From Nemopilema nomurai (Eukaryota > Cnidaria > Scyphozoa > Rhizostomeae > Rhizostomatidae): a stretch of 64,000 bases of DNA. The translations under genes were made by a program, and so were the position numbers. Positions 45,993-58,109 of this stretch are shown piece after piece. Below the pieces are notes generated by a model. The model searched no databases. It saw only the letters and a program-made list of their open reading frames with translations, and had not been told where the DNA came from. Numbering within the stretch: the first letter of the stretch is position 1; each line of letters starts with the position of its first letter. The DNA lies in assembly GCA_003864495.1 (NCBI GenBank), contig ML133383.1:4846881-4910880 (forward strand), written 5' to 3'.

Positions 45993-46846
45993 TATTAAAG
46001 TTGATCAATCCAACCCACTTTTGAAATTGATCAATCCAACCCACTTTTGAAATTGATCAATGCAACCCACTTTTCTAAAGTTGATCAATCGAACCAACAT
46101 TGAAACGCAATCCATCAAACCCATTTTGAAAGGTGATCCATCGAACACACATTTAAAGTTGATCAATCCAACCCACTTTTAAAATTGATCAATCCAACCC
46201 ACTTTTGAAATTGATCAGTCCAACCCACTTTTAAAGTTGATTAATCGAACCAACATTGAAACGCAATCCATCAAACCCATTTTGAAAGGTGATCCAACGA
46301 ACACACTTTTAAAGTTGATCAATCCAACCCACTTTTTAAATTGATCAATCCAACCCACTTTTTAAATTGATCAATCCAACCCACTTTTAAAGTTGATCAA
46401 TCGAACCAACATTGAAACGCAATCCATCAAACCCATTTTGAAAGGTGATCCATCGAACACACTTTTAAAGTTGATCAATCCCCACTTTTAAAATTGATCA
46501 ATCCAACCCACTTTTGAAATTTATCAATCCAACCCACTTTTAAAGTTGATCAATCGAACCAACATTGAAACGCAATCCATCAAACCCATTTTGAAAGGTG
46601 ATCCATCGAACACACTTTTAAAGTTGATCAATCCAACCCACTTTTAAAATTGATCAATCCAACCCACTTTTGAAATTGATCAATCCAACCCACTTTTAAA
46701 GTTGATCAATCGAACCCACATTGAAACGCAATCCATCAAACCCATTTTGAAAGGTGATCCAACGAACACACTTTTAAAGTTGATCAATTCAACCCACTTT
46801 TGAAATTGATCAATCCAACCCACTTTTGAAATTGATCAATCCAATA
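45993..46846 (+). repeat. ~26 bp minisatellite with 156 bp higher-order period (copy 2)
   Basis: Over thirty units. The variant GAACCAACATTGAAACGC recurs at 46091, 46247, 46403, 46556 and 46712, giving a higher-order unit of 156 bp (six 26 bp monomers). Confidence 0.9.
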
Positions 46847-48145
46847 AATTTCTTGCCTCTAAATACCATATATAAGGAAGGTTTATTAGAAATATTTATC
46901 ATAAATAGTTAACATCTAAAATAAACTGTTTTGTTTTGGTAATGAGGAAGGTTTTATTCAAAATAATTGCAGCCAAAGAAATGTCATAACTTTTTCTGGT
47001 GCAAGTTTTTCATTCTGAAGTAAAAAATGTATTCTTTTAGTCAAAATGCCATGTCTTTAAATTGTAAGTGCAGTCCAAGAACAATACCTCACTTTATTTG
47101 TGAGGCTGTACTGGTAAATTCCTTTTACGCAAACGTTTATGCCCAACACGAAACGATCTAAAAGGAGGAGATCAAGATCCATATGAGTAAATGTCATTAT
47201 TTTGTTTCAGGTAGCAAAAAATTTTGTGGTCGATTCTTTGCCAGATATGTATGTGCAACCTGCAAAGTTTTGAAATATTAGAATCGACTTTATAAAAATT
47301 AATGCATCGAGTGTCTCTTTCTTTAATACAATAATTTATTTTATCATAATAGTTGTTGGGAATGAATGTGCATAATTTTTGCAGTGCATTGTTGCAGAAG
47401 AAATTAAGTAGCAAGTATGAGGTTGAAATATATTTGAAATAGCAATAATGCTTCCCATATACAGTATATTGTACCAGATTTCTTTGGAACAATTCACGGA
47501 ACATTTTGGCTTTGTAAAATGTGTAGGAAACTCGGCAAAATTTGATTAACTTGCATTGCAAAATTTGGTGGCAGTTATGCTCCTTCGGAGGAGCAAAAGA
47601 AGTAGATGTGAAAAAGTTTACGATGTGAAAAAGGTGGCAAGAAGTTCTTTGAAAACTTTGCAATTTTTAGCATAGTCTGTAAAATGGATGCAAATGAACA
47701 GAAGATGTTCCTATGAAGTTGGGAATGGAAAAAGAAGTTCAAGGCTCCTCCGGCGGTTGGCATGCTTCGTAGGAGCAGGCGGAATAAAGAAAAAGAAGAC
47801 GAAGAAATATATTGCAAACGAATGGCAAGGCAAATGAAAAGAAGGGCAGGCAAATGTGCCACCTTCCGATCATGATTGCCGACATTTGCATCGGAGAAGA
47901 ATAATCATTCAGGATAATCATTTATGAATCTCCTTTTCTCTGCGACTCTGTCCAAATTTGAATCCTTCGAGAAAACAGCTTTGCTTTCATCAGAGAAAAA
48001 CTTAATTTTCAAACTCGATGCACATTGTCTACAAAAAAAATCAAGTCCTACAAATTGCAGTAGCCCAAATTAAACTATTTAAGCCAAAAACGTCAAATAT
48101 TTTGCAAAAATGCTTAGCTTTGGGTCATTGATACTTTACATCTGA

Positions 48146-48442
48146 TCACGAAAAGCACAATAATAAATTATAATACATTATAATGAACAAAGTTCGTAAT
48201 TGCTTGTATATTCTGAATAAAAAGCTCACTGCTCGTTCAATGAAATACGATATAAAGTCATCGTATGAAGTCCCTTCTAGGAAATTCGCAAGGCAACTGT
48301 CCAGCGGTTGGAAAAACTTCGTTTTCGCTGCTGTCCTTTTGCTGAAGAAAAACTTCGTTTCAGGATGTATGCAGTTAGGACAGCGTTCCCATAAGAACAG
48401 ATACTTGGACTCATACAACACACATTGCACGATTCTTGGCTC
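48146..48442 (-). CDS. Possible exon with CPNC motif (copy 2)
   Basis: Counterpart of 15770-15985 with one conservative change (Y to F in KYLFLWERCPNC) and a different C-terminus after LEGTS because of an indel. Confidence 0.25.
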   Translation of the reverse strand, partial: EPRIVQCVLYESKYLFLWERCPNCIHPETKFFFSKRTAAKTKFFQPLDSCLANFLEGTSYDDFISYFIERAVSFLFRIYKQLRTLFIIMYYNLLLCFS

Positions 48443-48709
48443 CTGCTAGAGGCAACCAGTTTCAGCAGAGATCCGAGCTTTAACACGAATACATCATTGG
48501 TTCTTGTCGAAAGTAAAAGCTTTTTGCAGAAATCCTGCTAAACCTCTTCCCATGATAGGTTGACACTTGTTAGCTTAACGCGAAGGTACCTAGTCTGTGA
48601 TGGATCCTACTAACTAAGAATGGCATACTGAAAGCCAGACTTTACCAGCTCTTTCCGGCTTCAGGACTCAAACCTATTTCTTATATTATACAGTTCATTG
48701 AAAACCAGG

Positions 48710-48825
48710 ATGGATAAACTCTAAAAGTGTGTTCGATGGATCGCGTTTCAATGTTGGTTGGATTGATGAACTTTAAAAGTGGGCTGGATGGATCAACTTT
48801 AAAAGTGGTTTTGATTGATCAGAAA
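48710..48825 (-). repeat. ~26 bp minisatellite, inverted right array (copy 2)
   Basis: About four inverted units, including the reverse complement of the CATTGAAACGC variant (GCGTTTCAATGTTGG at about 48741). Confidence 0.85.
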
Positions 48826-49096
48826 TGACCAGATTGAGAAAATAGCAGAAAATTTAAGGATTCGTTTAAGTTATAGGGAATGGTCCTGAAACTCCCCCTC
48901 GCCATTCTTTTTCTGATTGCTGTTACCACTGCTTGAAGGGCATTTTGCTTCTTTTTCTGAAGTTAACCACAAACTAGAGGACGAAGCGAGTACACGCCAA
49001 ATCCTAGGGTTTCCAAAATACTATCAAAGCCATCTAGGAGATTTGATTTTAATTCTGGACACATTTCGGGCACCCAAGGACACATGAATCCATGTA

Positions 49097-49492
49097 CACG
49101 GTTTTTTATAAGGAACCACTTTATAAGGAACCTACATGAAGAAGACCGAAGTATTTAAAGAACTTACTACTAAAAACGAAATCCCTAAAGAACTTTTCGA
49201 TTAGTAATTTTTTTATAACTGCAAGCAACAAGAGCTAAAAAGCCCGTTCCATTCATTTGCAGCCAATACTCGCATAGATTGTTTGCTATTCGTGTGTCAA
49301 GTGCTTCATCGAGTAGTTTCCGCATATTCTATCTCGCCGCCAGTGTTAAAGCTTATTGATGTGCATTGAAAATTGAGGAACTTTTAAGGAACTTTTAAGG
49401 AACTTTTGGTACTAAAATCTGATGACTTGAGGTCTACGAATAAGGAACTTTTGGAACTAGGCCTTGTGGTAGGTTCCTTATAAAAAAGCGTG
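49097..49492. mobile_element. MITE with 21 bp inverted ends and TA target (copy 2 only)
   Basis: 396 bp bounded by CACGGTTTTTTATAAGGAAC (from 49097) and its inverse ending GCGTG at 49492, 20 of 21 positions matching. TA lies on both sides (49095-49096, 49493-49494) and the empty site CATGTAATTGC is seen in copy 1 at about 16920. A TA duplication suggests mobilisation by a Tc1/mariner-like transposase. AAGGAACTTTT subrepeats occur inside. No coding capacity. Confidence 0.88.
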
Positions 49493-50732
49493 TAATTGCT
49501 TCCTCCCACATTTTGCAAGTTTGAAATATTTGTTACAGGATCCATACTTGATTGTTGACTTCAGTTTAAATCCGTGCATTTCTGCAGAATGTATATGCAA
49601 TGCAAGCATATCACATACGCTAATAAGAGACCCTGGTTTGTACGCTGTATTCCTCATATCCTGAATCACGACTGACTTACCTTCATAGTTATATTCAGTT
49701 AACCTACACGGATTTCGTTACAATCAGGATGAGCTGAATTTTGTAACGCAGGGAATCAAATTGTTTCATTGCATTAAGAGTGGTACCATTCATTTGGTAC
49801 TTTCAAGAAATCAGATTGTCATAAAATATATGGTTAACATTTGCTTGTTATTTGATTAACCTTTTTGCTTCCCGTATTATTTTGCTTCTTTCCAAAAAGC
49901 TAAAGTTCTCACACGATGAGTCAATAATTATTAAGAAAAGCAAACCAAACTTTTGAAAAAGAGCATAAATTAAACTGAAGACCCAGCAGCTTGTCTCGGC
50001 AAGCAAGGTCTCTGGGGCGTGGTACAGAAAGGGTGTGGCTAAAGACAAATTTGGCCACCCTCTACTTCAAAACTTGAGTCAGAGGCCCTGTGTATGAAAA
50101 TTTCTTCAGTGCTTATTAGATAGATCTCAAAAGCTGATATATTCCACGACGGTAATTGTTTCTGGTATTGCTAGTTAACACAATATATTGCTAGTTAAGT
50201 ATTTTGTCGAATATTATCCTTGTCCTTCTTCAGCCAGCGTTACAAACACACTCTATTCTCCAATTTAGCCCGATTTGCCAAAGGCTTCATTGACCTGTCT
50301 CGTAGTTTAATTAAAACATAAGGTGGGGACTTTTGATCACCACTTGAATACTAAGCAGGGTCTATTGCGCGCAGGCCAAGAATCGTAGCGCACGGAGCGT
50401 AAAATTTGATGTTGTTGCCTGCGCTAGTTTCCAAATGCTGTGGAAAGAGGCATATTACACTGGTAAAACTCCATCATTTCGAACTTATGGTGAGACATTT
50501 GCTGACTAAAGGTCGACCACCATTTGCCCAAGTGTAAAGAAGATGAAAGAAAAAAAACCCCGTGCCAACGAGAAAATGGAGACGGGATGACAGCCAGAAT
50601 CACATTGCAGCTGTAAATCGACGAAGAAAGGTTATGCTATTCCCTTTCATGCGACAGAAACTGTTGGAAATTGAAGAAGTAGAATGTTATCTGTGCTTGA
50701 AACTACCTAGAAAAGACACAACTTTGACTTAT

Positions 50733-52621
50733 AGTGCATATGACACGAAAATTTTTATTTCACCGTCTGACTAAATCGAGTACGCTGATTACGAAAATAA
50801 CCTTAAAATTTTCGAAAGACGTGTACTTTCGTAGTTACAGCTGTTCAAAGTCGATTTTTTGCTTCAAAATCTATCATAAGGGATTGGGTCGAGTTTGACA
50901 GGAAGTGACGTAAAGTAGTTGTGTTAGTGAAAAGTTTAGATTGCTTCCTAACAAGAAACAGTACGGCGGAATTTTACTTGCGACCATGTAATCGTGTCGA
51001 CAGAGAATGTTAGAGCTCGATGGCTTCAGTTTTCGAAGAAAGTGAACAAGAAGAGCTTATAGGTGCTCTGGTGGGCTTTTTTACCATACCAGAACGAACA
51101 ATTCGTTTCGTCTGGGGGAAATTCGGACGCGGAGCCAGGCGAAGCTGGCACGGCAATCGAAAGAGACCAGGCAGAAGATAAGGATACGGCCTTCCCAACT
51201 GCTTGATCGACGGCGAGGAATTATTCCTCTGAATGAATGGTGAGTAGGATAAATCGTCATTGAGTTTTAAAGTTAGAAATTCCGTATTCGCTTTGCATCG
51301 TGGCTGTTTTCAGGTACCATAACCTGATAAAAGTTTTCCAAAAATGGCCTAGCCTAGGCTGATGAGTTTTGTGGGCAAAGTTAAAATATGACTTGCCAAA
51401 ACGAAAACGGCTTGGGGTTGGTTTATATTTTGATTGTTATTAATTCTTAGGTGTGTGTGTGGTAAGTGTCAAACTGGGCTTCTTGTTGGTGCAAGGGAGT
51501 ACCGATGCTGCCAAGGAAGTCCATGGGAAGCTTGTACTGCGGCGTATCGGAAGCTTGTTTTTGAGGGCATCACGGACCGGGTGTACATTGAATCCAAAAA
51601 TCACGCTCTTTTTGGTCAGGCTCATCAAGTTGAACGGAGTCGCTTATCTGGTATTCTGTGTCTACTTTTGCAGTTGAAGTGGATGCAACATCGGATAAAC
51701 TTGTCGCCTCAGTAGTCGATGGTCTCTCATCAATGTTTGTTCCTTTTATGAGCTGTGGAAGATATTTCATACTGGTTTTTAACAAATACTTGTGAATCAC
51801 GTTTACCTAACAATAAACTTTGAAATGTGAAAGCTATAAAATGAAAATAATAAAGAGAAATAATTAAATATGTACACATTTTTTGTTTTTTGTTAATCAA
51901 TTTACTCGCTTGAATTTTGCATCTGTACCCCAAAGAAAGTTTTAATTAAATATTTTAAACATTACAGGAGATATTGAATTAGTTTGATTATGTATTGCAA
52001 TTATTTTAGAAAGTCACAAACTAACTGAAAAATTAACATCAGGGATGTTTTAATGTACAAAAATGCTGACATTGACATTGGTGAGGCAAGGAGTGCCTAA
52101 TGTAGTAGATTGTCCAGTTACCAGGAACTTTTAGTATCTGTCAAGGCCATCAGAAGCAGGAGTCTGGAGCCCCCAATACTATATATGCCTTAAAATAGTG
52201 TACTGGCGGGGAAGCAATACAATAGGCAGAGCAATAAAACAGGTATCGAGGAGAACGTCAAAACTTGTGCAAAGTTAAACAATGCATCGAGCTTCTGTTG
52301 GTGCAGCTGTTTTTAAACATTGCTTGAGTAATAATAATGCAAAATACCCCTCTGGGGGAGAACAGTTGTGCCATCACATAGTCAAACCATACAGCAGCTC
52401 AGTTCTATTTGAACGATACACAACCACTTTACGTCACAGAGGTCATGTGACCGCCTGCCCGACCGCGTTTTTCTTATGACACATTTTGGCCAAAGTGAGT
52501 GTCAGAAAACCCCGATTTTCGAGAAAAGTACGTCGAAAATGAAAAATCGAAGTTCACCATCGTTACCAGCGATGTTTAGTTGATAGTTTAAGCGAATAAA
52601 ATTTTTCGTGTCATATGCACT
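50733..52621 (+). mobile_element. TTAA-flanked DNA transposon, Kolobok-like (copy 2 only)
   Basis: 1889 bp with 27 bp inverted ends (50733-50759 and 52595-52621; one mismatch; starting AGTGCATATGACACGAAAA). The flanks are TTAT (50729-50732) and TTAA (52622-52625); the empty site in copy 1 is TTAA at 21208-21211, so the duplication is TTAA with one later change. TTAA targets are used by piggyBac and Kolobok. No transposase core was found. The cargo is a P2X7-like cysteine domain, so Kolobok is a tentative assignment. Confidence 0.82.
51020..51690 (+). pseudogene. P2X7-like cysteine-rich domain, two exons
   Basis: Exon 1 ends at 51239 with ...RRGIIPLNEW and donor AATG|gtgagt. Exon 2 starts after TTAATTCTTAG at 51451, and the joined frame reads NEW-CVCGKC followed by LLVGAREYRCCQ. 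The W-C-x-C-G-x-C ... C-C pattern is that of the P2X7 cytoplasmic C-terminal domain and of many related proteins predicted in cnidarians. After CCQ the frame breaks; conserved-looking pieces continue in two frames (KLVFEGITDRV; CTLNPKITLFLVRLIKLNG). An ATG at 51020 (MASVFEESEQEELIGALVGF) is in a different frame from the end of exon 1. It is a decayed gene carried by the transposon. Confidence 0.6.
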
Positions 52622-53205
52622 TTAAGGGAATCGGTAAAGGTGAGACTACCTCTTGCTTATTCGATAAAAAAGTGTCCGATTCAAAATTATTTTTCAAATG
52701 TTTCGAATGTCTGCTTTAAAATTTAAAGAATTAGCAAAATATGTTGCTCCTGGAGCTTGTTAGTGTAGTAGAATTACGGCTTTACCCCGACAAAAATAAT
52801 ATAAAAATGAGATTATTGCATGTGAGCAGACGCGCATGTACCCCTTTCATCAACTCTGCTCACCCATCGAGAAATGAGTATTGACAATAAAGGCATAGTT
52901 CTGAATTGAACCCTTGCGCTCAGCTACTGTGGAGCAGAGAAAACATACTCCAATCTCTGCCAAAAGTCTTGGAACACTTGCTCTAATTTACGCATCGCGC
53001 AGCGTGCTTAATCACCTCGCCCCTCAAACAATGTTGTGTAGCGCAAAAGAAAATAACTCTACAAACTCAAGTGATGAATTTACATATAGCTATGGCTTTC
53101 ACCTAACGATCCAACAATGTTTTAGGGGGAAGGGGTTGCAACCTAAAAGGAAACGCAGGAATAGAACGGGGGTTGAAAAATCACTTAATGTTCAAGGTGT
53201 TCCAA

Positions 53206-53633
53206 TTACTTTTGGCAGAGATTGTAGCTTCTTTCTTGGAGGATCTGCTGTAGACGCCTTTCTTGTGTCAACCAACATTCTTCTGCAGTCACAATGAACC
53301 AAGACTGTACCAATAGGGGATTATTCAAGTAGCTAAAGAAGAAGTTAACACTGCGTCTATTATGGACGTCTATCATAAATACATTTCGACTTAAAATGCT
53401 CCAAACTTTATTACATTTAATCACATAGTATCACCAGCACTAATTGATAAAACGTACCTTTGCAAGTCAGAAAATCTCTTTCTTCACTGACTCGGGTCTG
53501 TGTTTTCAGTCCTTTCATCCTTACCTTCACCGCTGACTCTTTCTCGAACCTTCGTTACATAAGGCACACATTCCATTTATTGCATAATTATCTGCGCGCC
53601 ATTTCAATATTCGCTTGGCCTTTTCTTTATTCA
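53206..53633 (-). pseudogene. Small two-exon gene candidate with C-x2-C motif (copy 2)
   Basis: Counterpart of 21794-22220. Exon 2 (53282-53206) is identical. Exon 1 (about 53633-53458) has lost bases near 53548 and at 53473, so its frame is broken. The donor (GCAAAG|gtacgt) survives. Confidence 0.38.
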
Positions 53634-56600
53634 CCTTTTAATTGAACTCACTTACTAACGGTAAACATGTTTAAAAAAGTTGTACATAATGCATTTTCCT
53701 TTCAGAAGATGTACATGTTATGTAGTTTTGGCGAAAAAAAGATTTGATTCCCTGTTGTCGGTTGGCCACTATGGGGCTCGCCCATATATGGGGTTTCCAA
53801 TTCCCAATTAATGGGGCTTTTTTGTCATATCTAACACAGAATAGAACATCTGTGCCAAATTACAGATTTATATCATATTAGTCAGGATTAGAGCGTTTCA
53901 ACACCCAATTCCACTACACTATGTGAGCTGTCGTCAATTCCAGTGTTCCAATCTTTTCCTTCATTTTCCAGCATATCTCCTACCTGCACCCGAGCATTTT
54001 AGAGTAGTAGGGTTTAGTCTTCAGTACTCGAAATCTTGAAACCTTCTGTGGAGAAAAAGTTGGTCAGAAAAGTAAAGTTGGCCACTTTTTTTCTAAACGC
54101 CACCCAACCAAAATGGTCCAGCCACATCACTGTCAAGAGACCTTCATGAATGCCATGTTTGTCAAGAAGCAACGCCAGAAATCAAACGTTTCTTTGGCGG
54201 TTTTACCACCATCTTAAGGAAAGTATAGCTTGCGTGACGATGGCATTTTAATGCAATACTCGCTTTACTAGGACTAGAATGCTGTCTGTCAAACTACAAA
54301 CAACTTTTCATTTATTCACATCTTTTTGGTATTTCTCGTGTACTATGTAGCAAATTATATTGTATGTTGCATTCTGCAAACCATAATCTTCCAGAAATAT
54401 TATGCAATAATATGGACTGAAAAGACCAAAAATCTATATCGAGAACAAAAGTCTTAGCTCAAGTTTTTTTACATTTGATTGTTTTTTGCCCTTCTACTGA
54501 AATGGATATCATAGAGTGTTTGTCAAATACCTTTATTCAATAATTGCTGTTTATTCAATCAAATTTCCGCACACTCAGGAAAGAGAAGCGGTTAATGCTT
54601 TGAAAAAGTTGCGGTTGCTGCTTTTTCGGTATATCAGTACTGGAAGGAAAAGTGAACCCTCATTGATGGTAGGGAAAACAGGGAGGATCTAAGCCTCCGC
54701 ATAAATTACACACGAGACAGTAAATTCTTGTCACATTATATTGAATGCATTCGAGTACCAATTCTTGCTGAAACAAACCGCCACTTCAATCACTGTTCTA
54801 AAAAGGAGTAGATCGAGCAACTGGACTGTGTTTTTTGAAGCCATGATAGCGGTCACCTTGATGTGACCACCTTTCTGTAATCACATGAGACCACAGTTCC
54901 ACATTTGTTTGAACAAAGCACGACACTTGTTGGGAAATCTAGAATAACATCGAAATTTCATTATAAAGTCTTCATGTTGTGTATTTATATTTATCCGCAA
55001 ACTAATGAACCAAAATGAATAGGATACACGATTCCTAGCGTATCTGAGCTTTGTATTCGAGAGGGACATGTCAAACTTTAGCATAACAATTAACGGAGCA
55101 TCTATACATTGATTCTTGTCTGGACCAAAAAGACAGATTTACGGCTTTAGTGAAGCATATTTTTCAGTTAAGAGCTAAAAATGATGTGACAGTGAAGTTA
55201 AAAGTAATGTATTTTCTTCCAAAAGGGTAAGGAAAGCAGGAATTTACAGATCATTCTGCGATTGGCAAAATAAACTTCACGAAAAGATGGCCAAATCTTC
55301 TTTGTATTGTTGTTCACAAAGGAATAAGATACTTTAGCCCACACTTAGCTGAAGTCCCTTGTAGCCCCATAGTCCATGGTAGCCCTTATCAAATGGGAAA
55401 AGCGAGAGACTTTAGTGGATAATCGTTTGGGCACGGAATTCAAATTAAGCTCAAGAATAGAAAGTTCAGAGAAATACCTCGTTTTCTATTCCAATTACGT
55501 TTTCACCGAAACTAAATTTCTAAGTCCTGTTAAATCATTAATTAAAGATAGAGATGTTGCTTGTTAGAATTGGCTGGCTGTGATAACGACCACTCAGAGC
55601 AAATATAAATTTGTGTCTAATTAAGCATTCGTCAGTCATCCTTTTAACTGAAAGTCTCACAATACGAAAACGAATGAAGTCTTTTGACTTGAAGCGTAGG
55701 CATACTTGAAGCGTGGAACTTTCCTCCGACAGAATCATAATGCATATCACAAGAATCTACTAAATGTCTCTTAACCATAATTATAAATGGAGTACAACGG
55801 ATATTTATCTGACAAGAGCTTGTTGCATTGAAAAGAGTTGATAAAAGGCCAGTTGAAAGAAAGTCTAGTTATCGCATTTTATGAAAATAATTCACAAAGC
55901 TATAGGCATATTTCAATAGAAGAGCAAGTACAGGTAGCATTCTTACATCAGCAATGAAGCCTAGGTTGATGGTACAATAAATTTCAGTTAACTCTTACTG
56001 TTAAAAGATAGTTCTCACTATGATTTCAAGGTGACTGCCACACTTAACGTTAATTGGAATGACTCATCGATCATCAGGTTCCCGTCGCATAGGCCATCAA
56101 GTTCTCCTCGCAGGTATTTGGCTTAACTAAAAGCATATTTCGCTACCTTTTTATCAAGACGATGGAATGGTACATTCGTAAAATGCATTCTAGTCACAAT
56201 TTTCGCCGTAAGCACTATGACACCAAGGGGATAGAATGAGTACAAAGCAACACTTCTTACTTTTGGTTGCAACCAGGATGAGGTATGCACATTGGTAGAG
56301 GGTTGTAATTTGATTCATGTACATGGATCGTGTTTTGCTTCGTTTAATGAAGAATTTCTCATTTCTGTCTCTTGTCTTTCGTTGGCCAATTTCACAGGCT
56401 GTTTTCCGTTCACAACCATGTGAGGAACATTTTCTAGAATTAAAACAAATTGGTTAGAAAAAACACTAATTGAGTTTTATCCTGATGGAAAGAAAAATTA
56501 CAGATAGACTAAGCCATCGAAAGATAGTATGAAGCTCTTCGTGTTCTACACATTTCCTGCGAAAATGATACCAAATAAACTACAAATACCAGATTTTGAA

Positions 56601-56827
56601 ACTTGAAAGTGTTGTGTGGGGACTTAAGAATTCAAAATATAAATGATCTACAAATTGGTGACATTCATATCTTGAAAATGTAATCAAATCAGAGATTGAT
56701 CGTGAAGTTTTGAAGATTGAAAAAACCACTAGTTGCTGACTACATCAAAATTCTAGTTTCATAAATTTCTTAACATACAACCCTGTGCAATTAAATTCTT
56801 TTTGGCTAATCCTGTAAGTTACAACTT

Positions 56828-57686
56828 CTAAAAGCTCGATTTCCTTTTTGCAAGCTCAATATCTGCAAACTTTGCACATTGCATGCGTCCCTGTTGCCGT
56901 TCACATTTTATACTGCTCCTCGTACGCAACATCTCATCTAGGATTGTAGAATGTCTTTTTTGCCGTGTCAAAACTGCAACATAAAGAAGTGAGAAGACAG
57001 GACTTACCTGGTACAGATAAAAAGCCTCTTTGTCTTCTTCTCCAATGGGGTCTCCCAAACCTTAGCCACAAATGCAGTCTTTCTATTTCCGTTCTTGTTC
57101 TAGTTATTTATTTAAATATGCTGGCCATGACCGTCTTTTCAAATGACCCAACCACATCTAAAGAGAAAAGAGGTGCAAAATGATTAGAGCTTTAATAAAA
57201 AAGAAGATCTTTCTAAGAATAAGTTGATTTTGCGAGACTTTTTACAGGGTCACGGTGTAGAAGGTTTCGTTTTGCCTTTCTGTGTTCACAACCAATGTGT
57301 ACTAATCATTGCTCCTTGTAATGTCACTAGGTTTCACAGCTTCAGGTTGAAACTTTCGCCATCAAAACAAGACAGCATGGATCTATGTCTTTACATTTTC
57401 CGTTTCAAAAATAATGCTTTTCCTTTCAATATCCAATGTCTTTCTTTATAAATCCAAGGAAGGAGATCTCAAGTCAAAGAAATTAAACAAAGACACGGCT
57501 AAATATACAAGAATTATAGTAAAAAAGTACCAAAATCTTATCAGTACCTGGTTTAGGAAACAAATAGCTCTAAACGTCGTTGCATCAACTCCCTTGGCTC
57601 CAAGCAATAAGAAAGAGTACTTTTGATTCTTTTGATTGTTCCAAAACATTGTCTGAACTGCAACCTCTTCCCACTCAACCCATTGT
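56828..57686 (-). CDS. Unidentified gene, last two exons (copy 3)
   Basis: Copy 3 counterpart, with exons 57686-57548 and 57060-56828. The first exon matches the other copies through LLLGAKGVDA and then loses its frame through a missing base near 57570 (CTCTAAACG where the others have CTCTCAAACG). It also carries a K-to-T change. The terminal exon is intact and identical at the protein level. The preferred three-copy base at each indel would give a 140 nt first exon, the length its phases require. Confidence 0.42.
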
Positions 57687-58109
57687 CTGCGAAATGACAT
57701 GCTTCGTGAAACTAAGCATTGAACATTGAAAGAGGAAGGTGATTAAGGATAAAAACAGCCTAAGGTACCTGAAAAGCGTTTATCAACGTCCAAATACCCT
57801 AACCCAAGTGAAGAATGAAGACGCATATGAAGAGTGAGGACAACTGAAAGCATGAGCTACTTGCAACTTTATCAATGATAGGGGCCTAGAAAGAATACAA
57901 CGAAAAAAATTTCTTGGCTACTTACCACCTCTCTCAGGTTAGAAGAAGTTGTAAATCGTCCTGAAAAGCCTCAGCATCCTTTCCAACAGTCGTCCTGAAT
58001 CCCCAACTATGCTTAAATTGAAGAAACGTAACCCTTAGCCTCGGAAGACAGAGGGAGCATAAGGAAAATCAAACATATCAGTAACACTAGGTGTAGTCAT
58101 TCTAATCAT

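Larger units (their letters stand above)
45985..48825. mobile_element. Foldback-like segment with inverted minisatellite ends (copy 2)
   Basis: Counterpart of 13735-16650. Its left array has grown to ~860 bp while the right one is ~110 bp. It lacks the LINE fragment and the ~270 bp insert near 16234 of copy 1. Confidence 0.45.
25430..56748. repeat. Large tandem unit, copy 2
   Basis: Second repeat, 31.3 kb against 25.4 kb for copy 1. The excess comes from visible events: thirteen instead of five satellite units, a gypsy body between its LTRs, a hAT element, a triplicated ~331 bp copia segment, an expanded minisatellite, a 396 bp MITE and a TTAA-flanked element. It lacks the RTE LINE and has lost roughly 230 bp (relative to about 12410-12640) and 190 bp (relative to about 13125-13320) that copy 1 retains. 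Confidence 0.95.
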
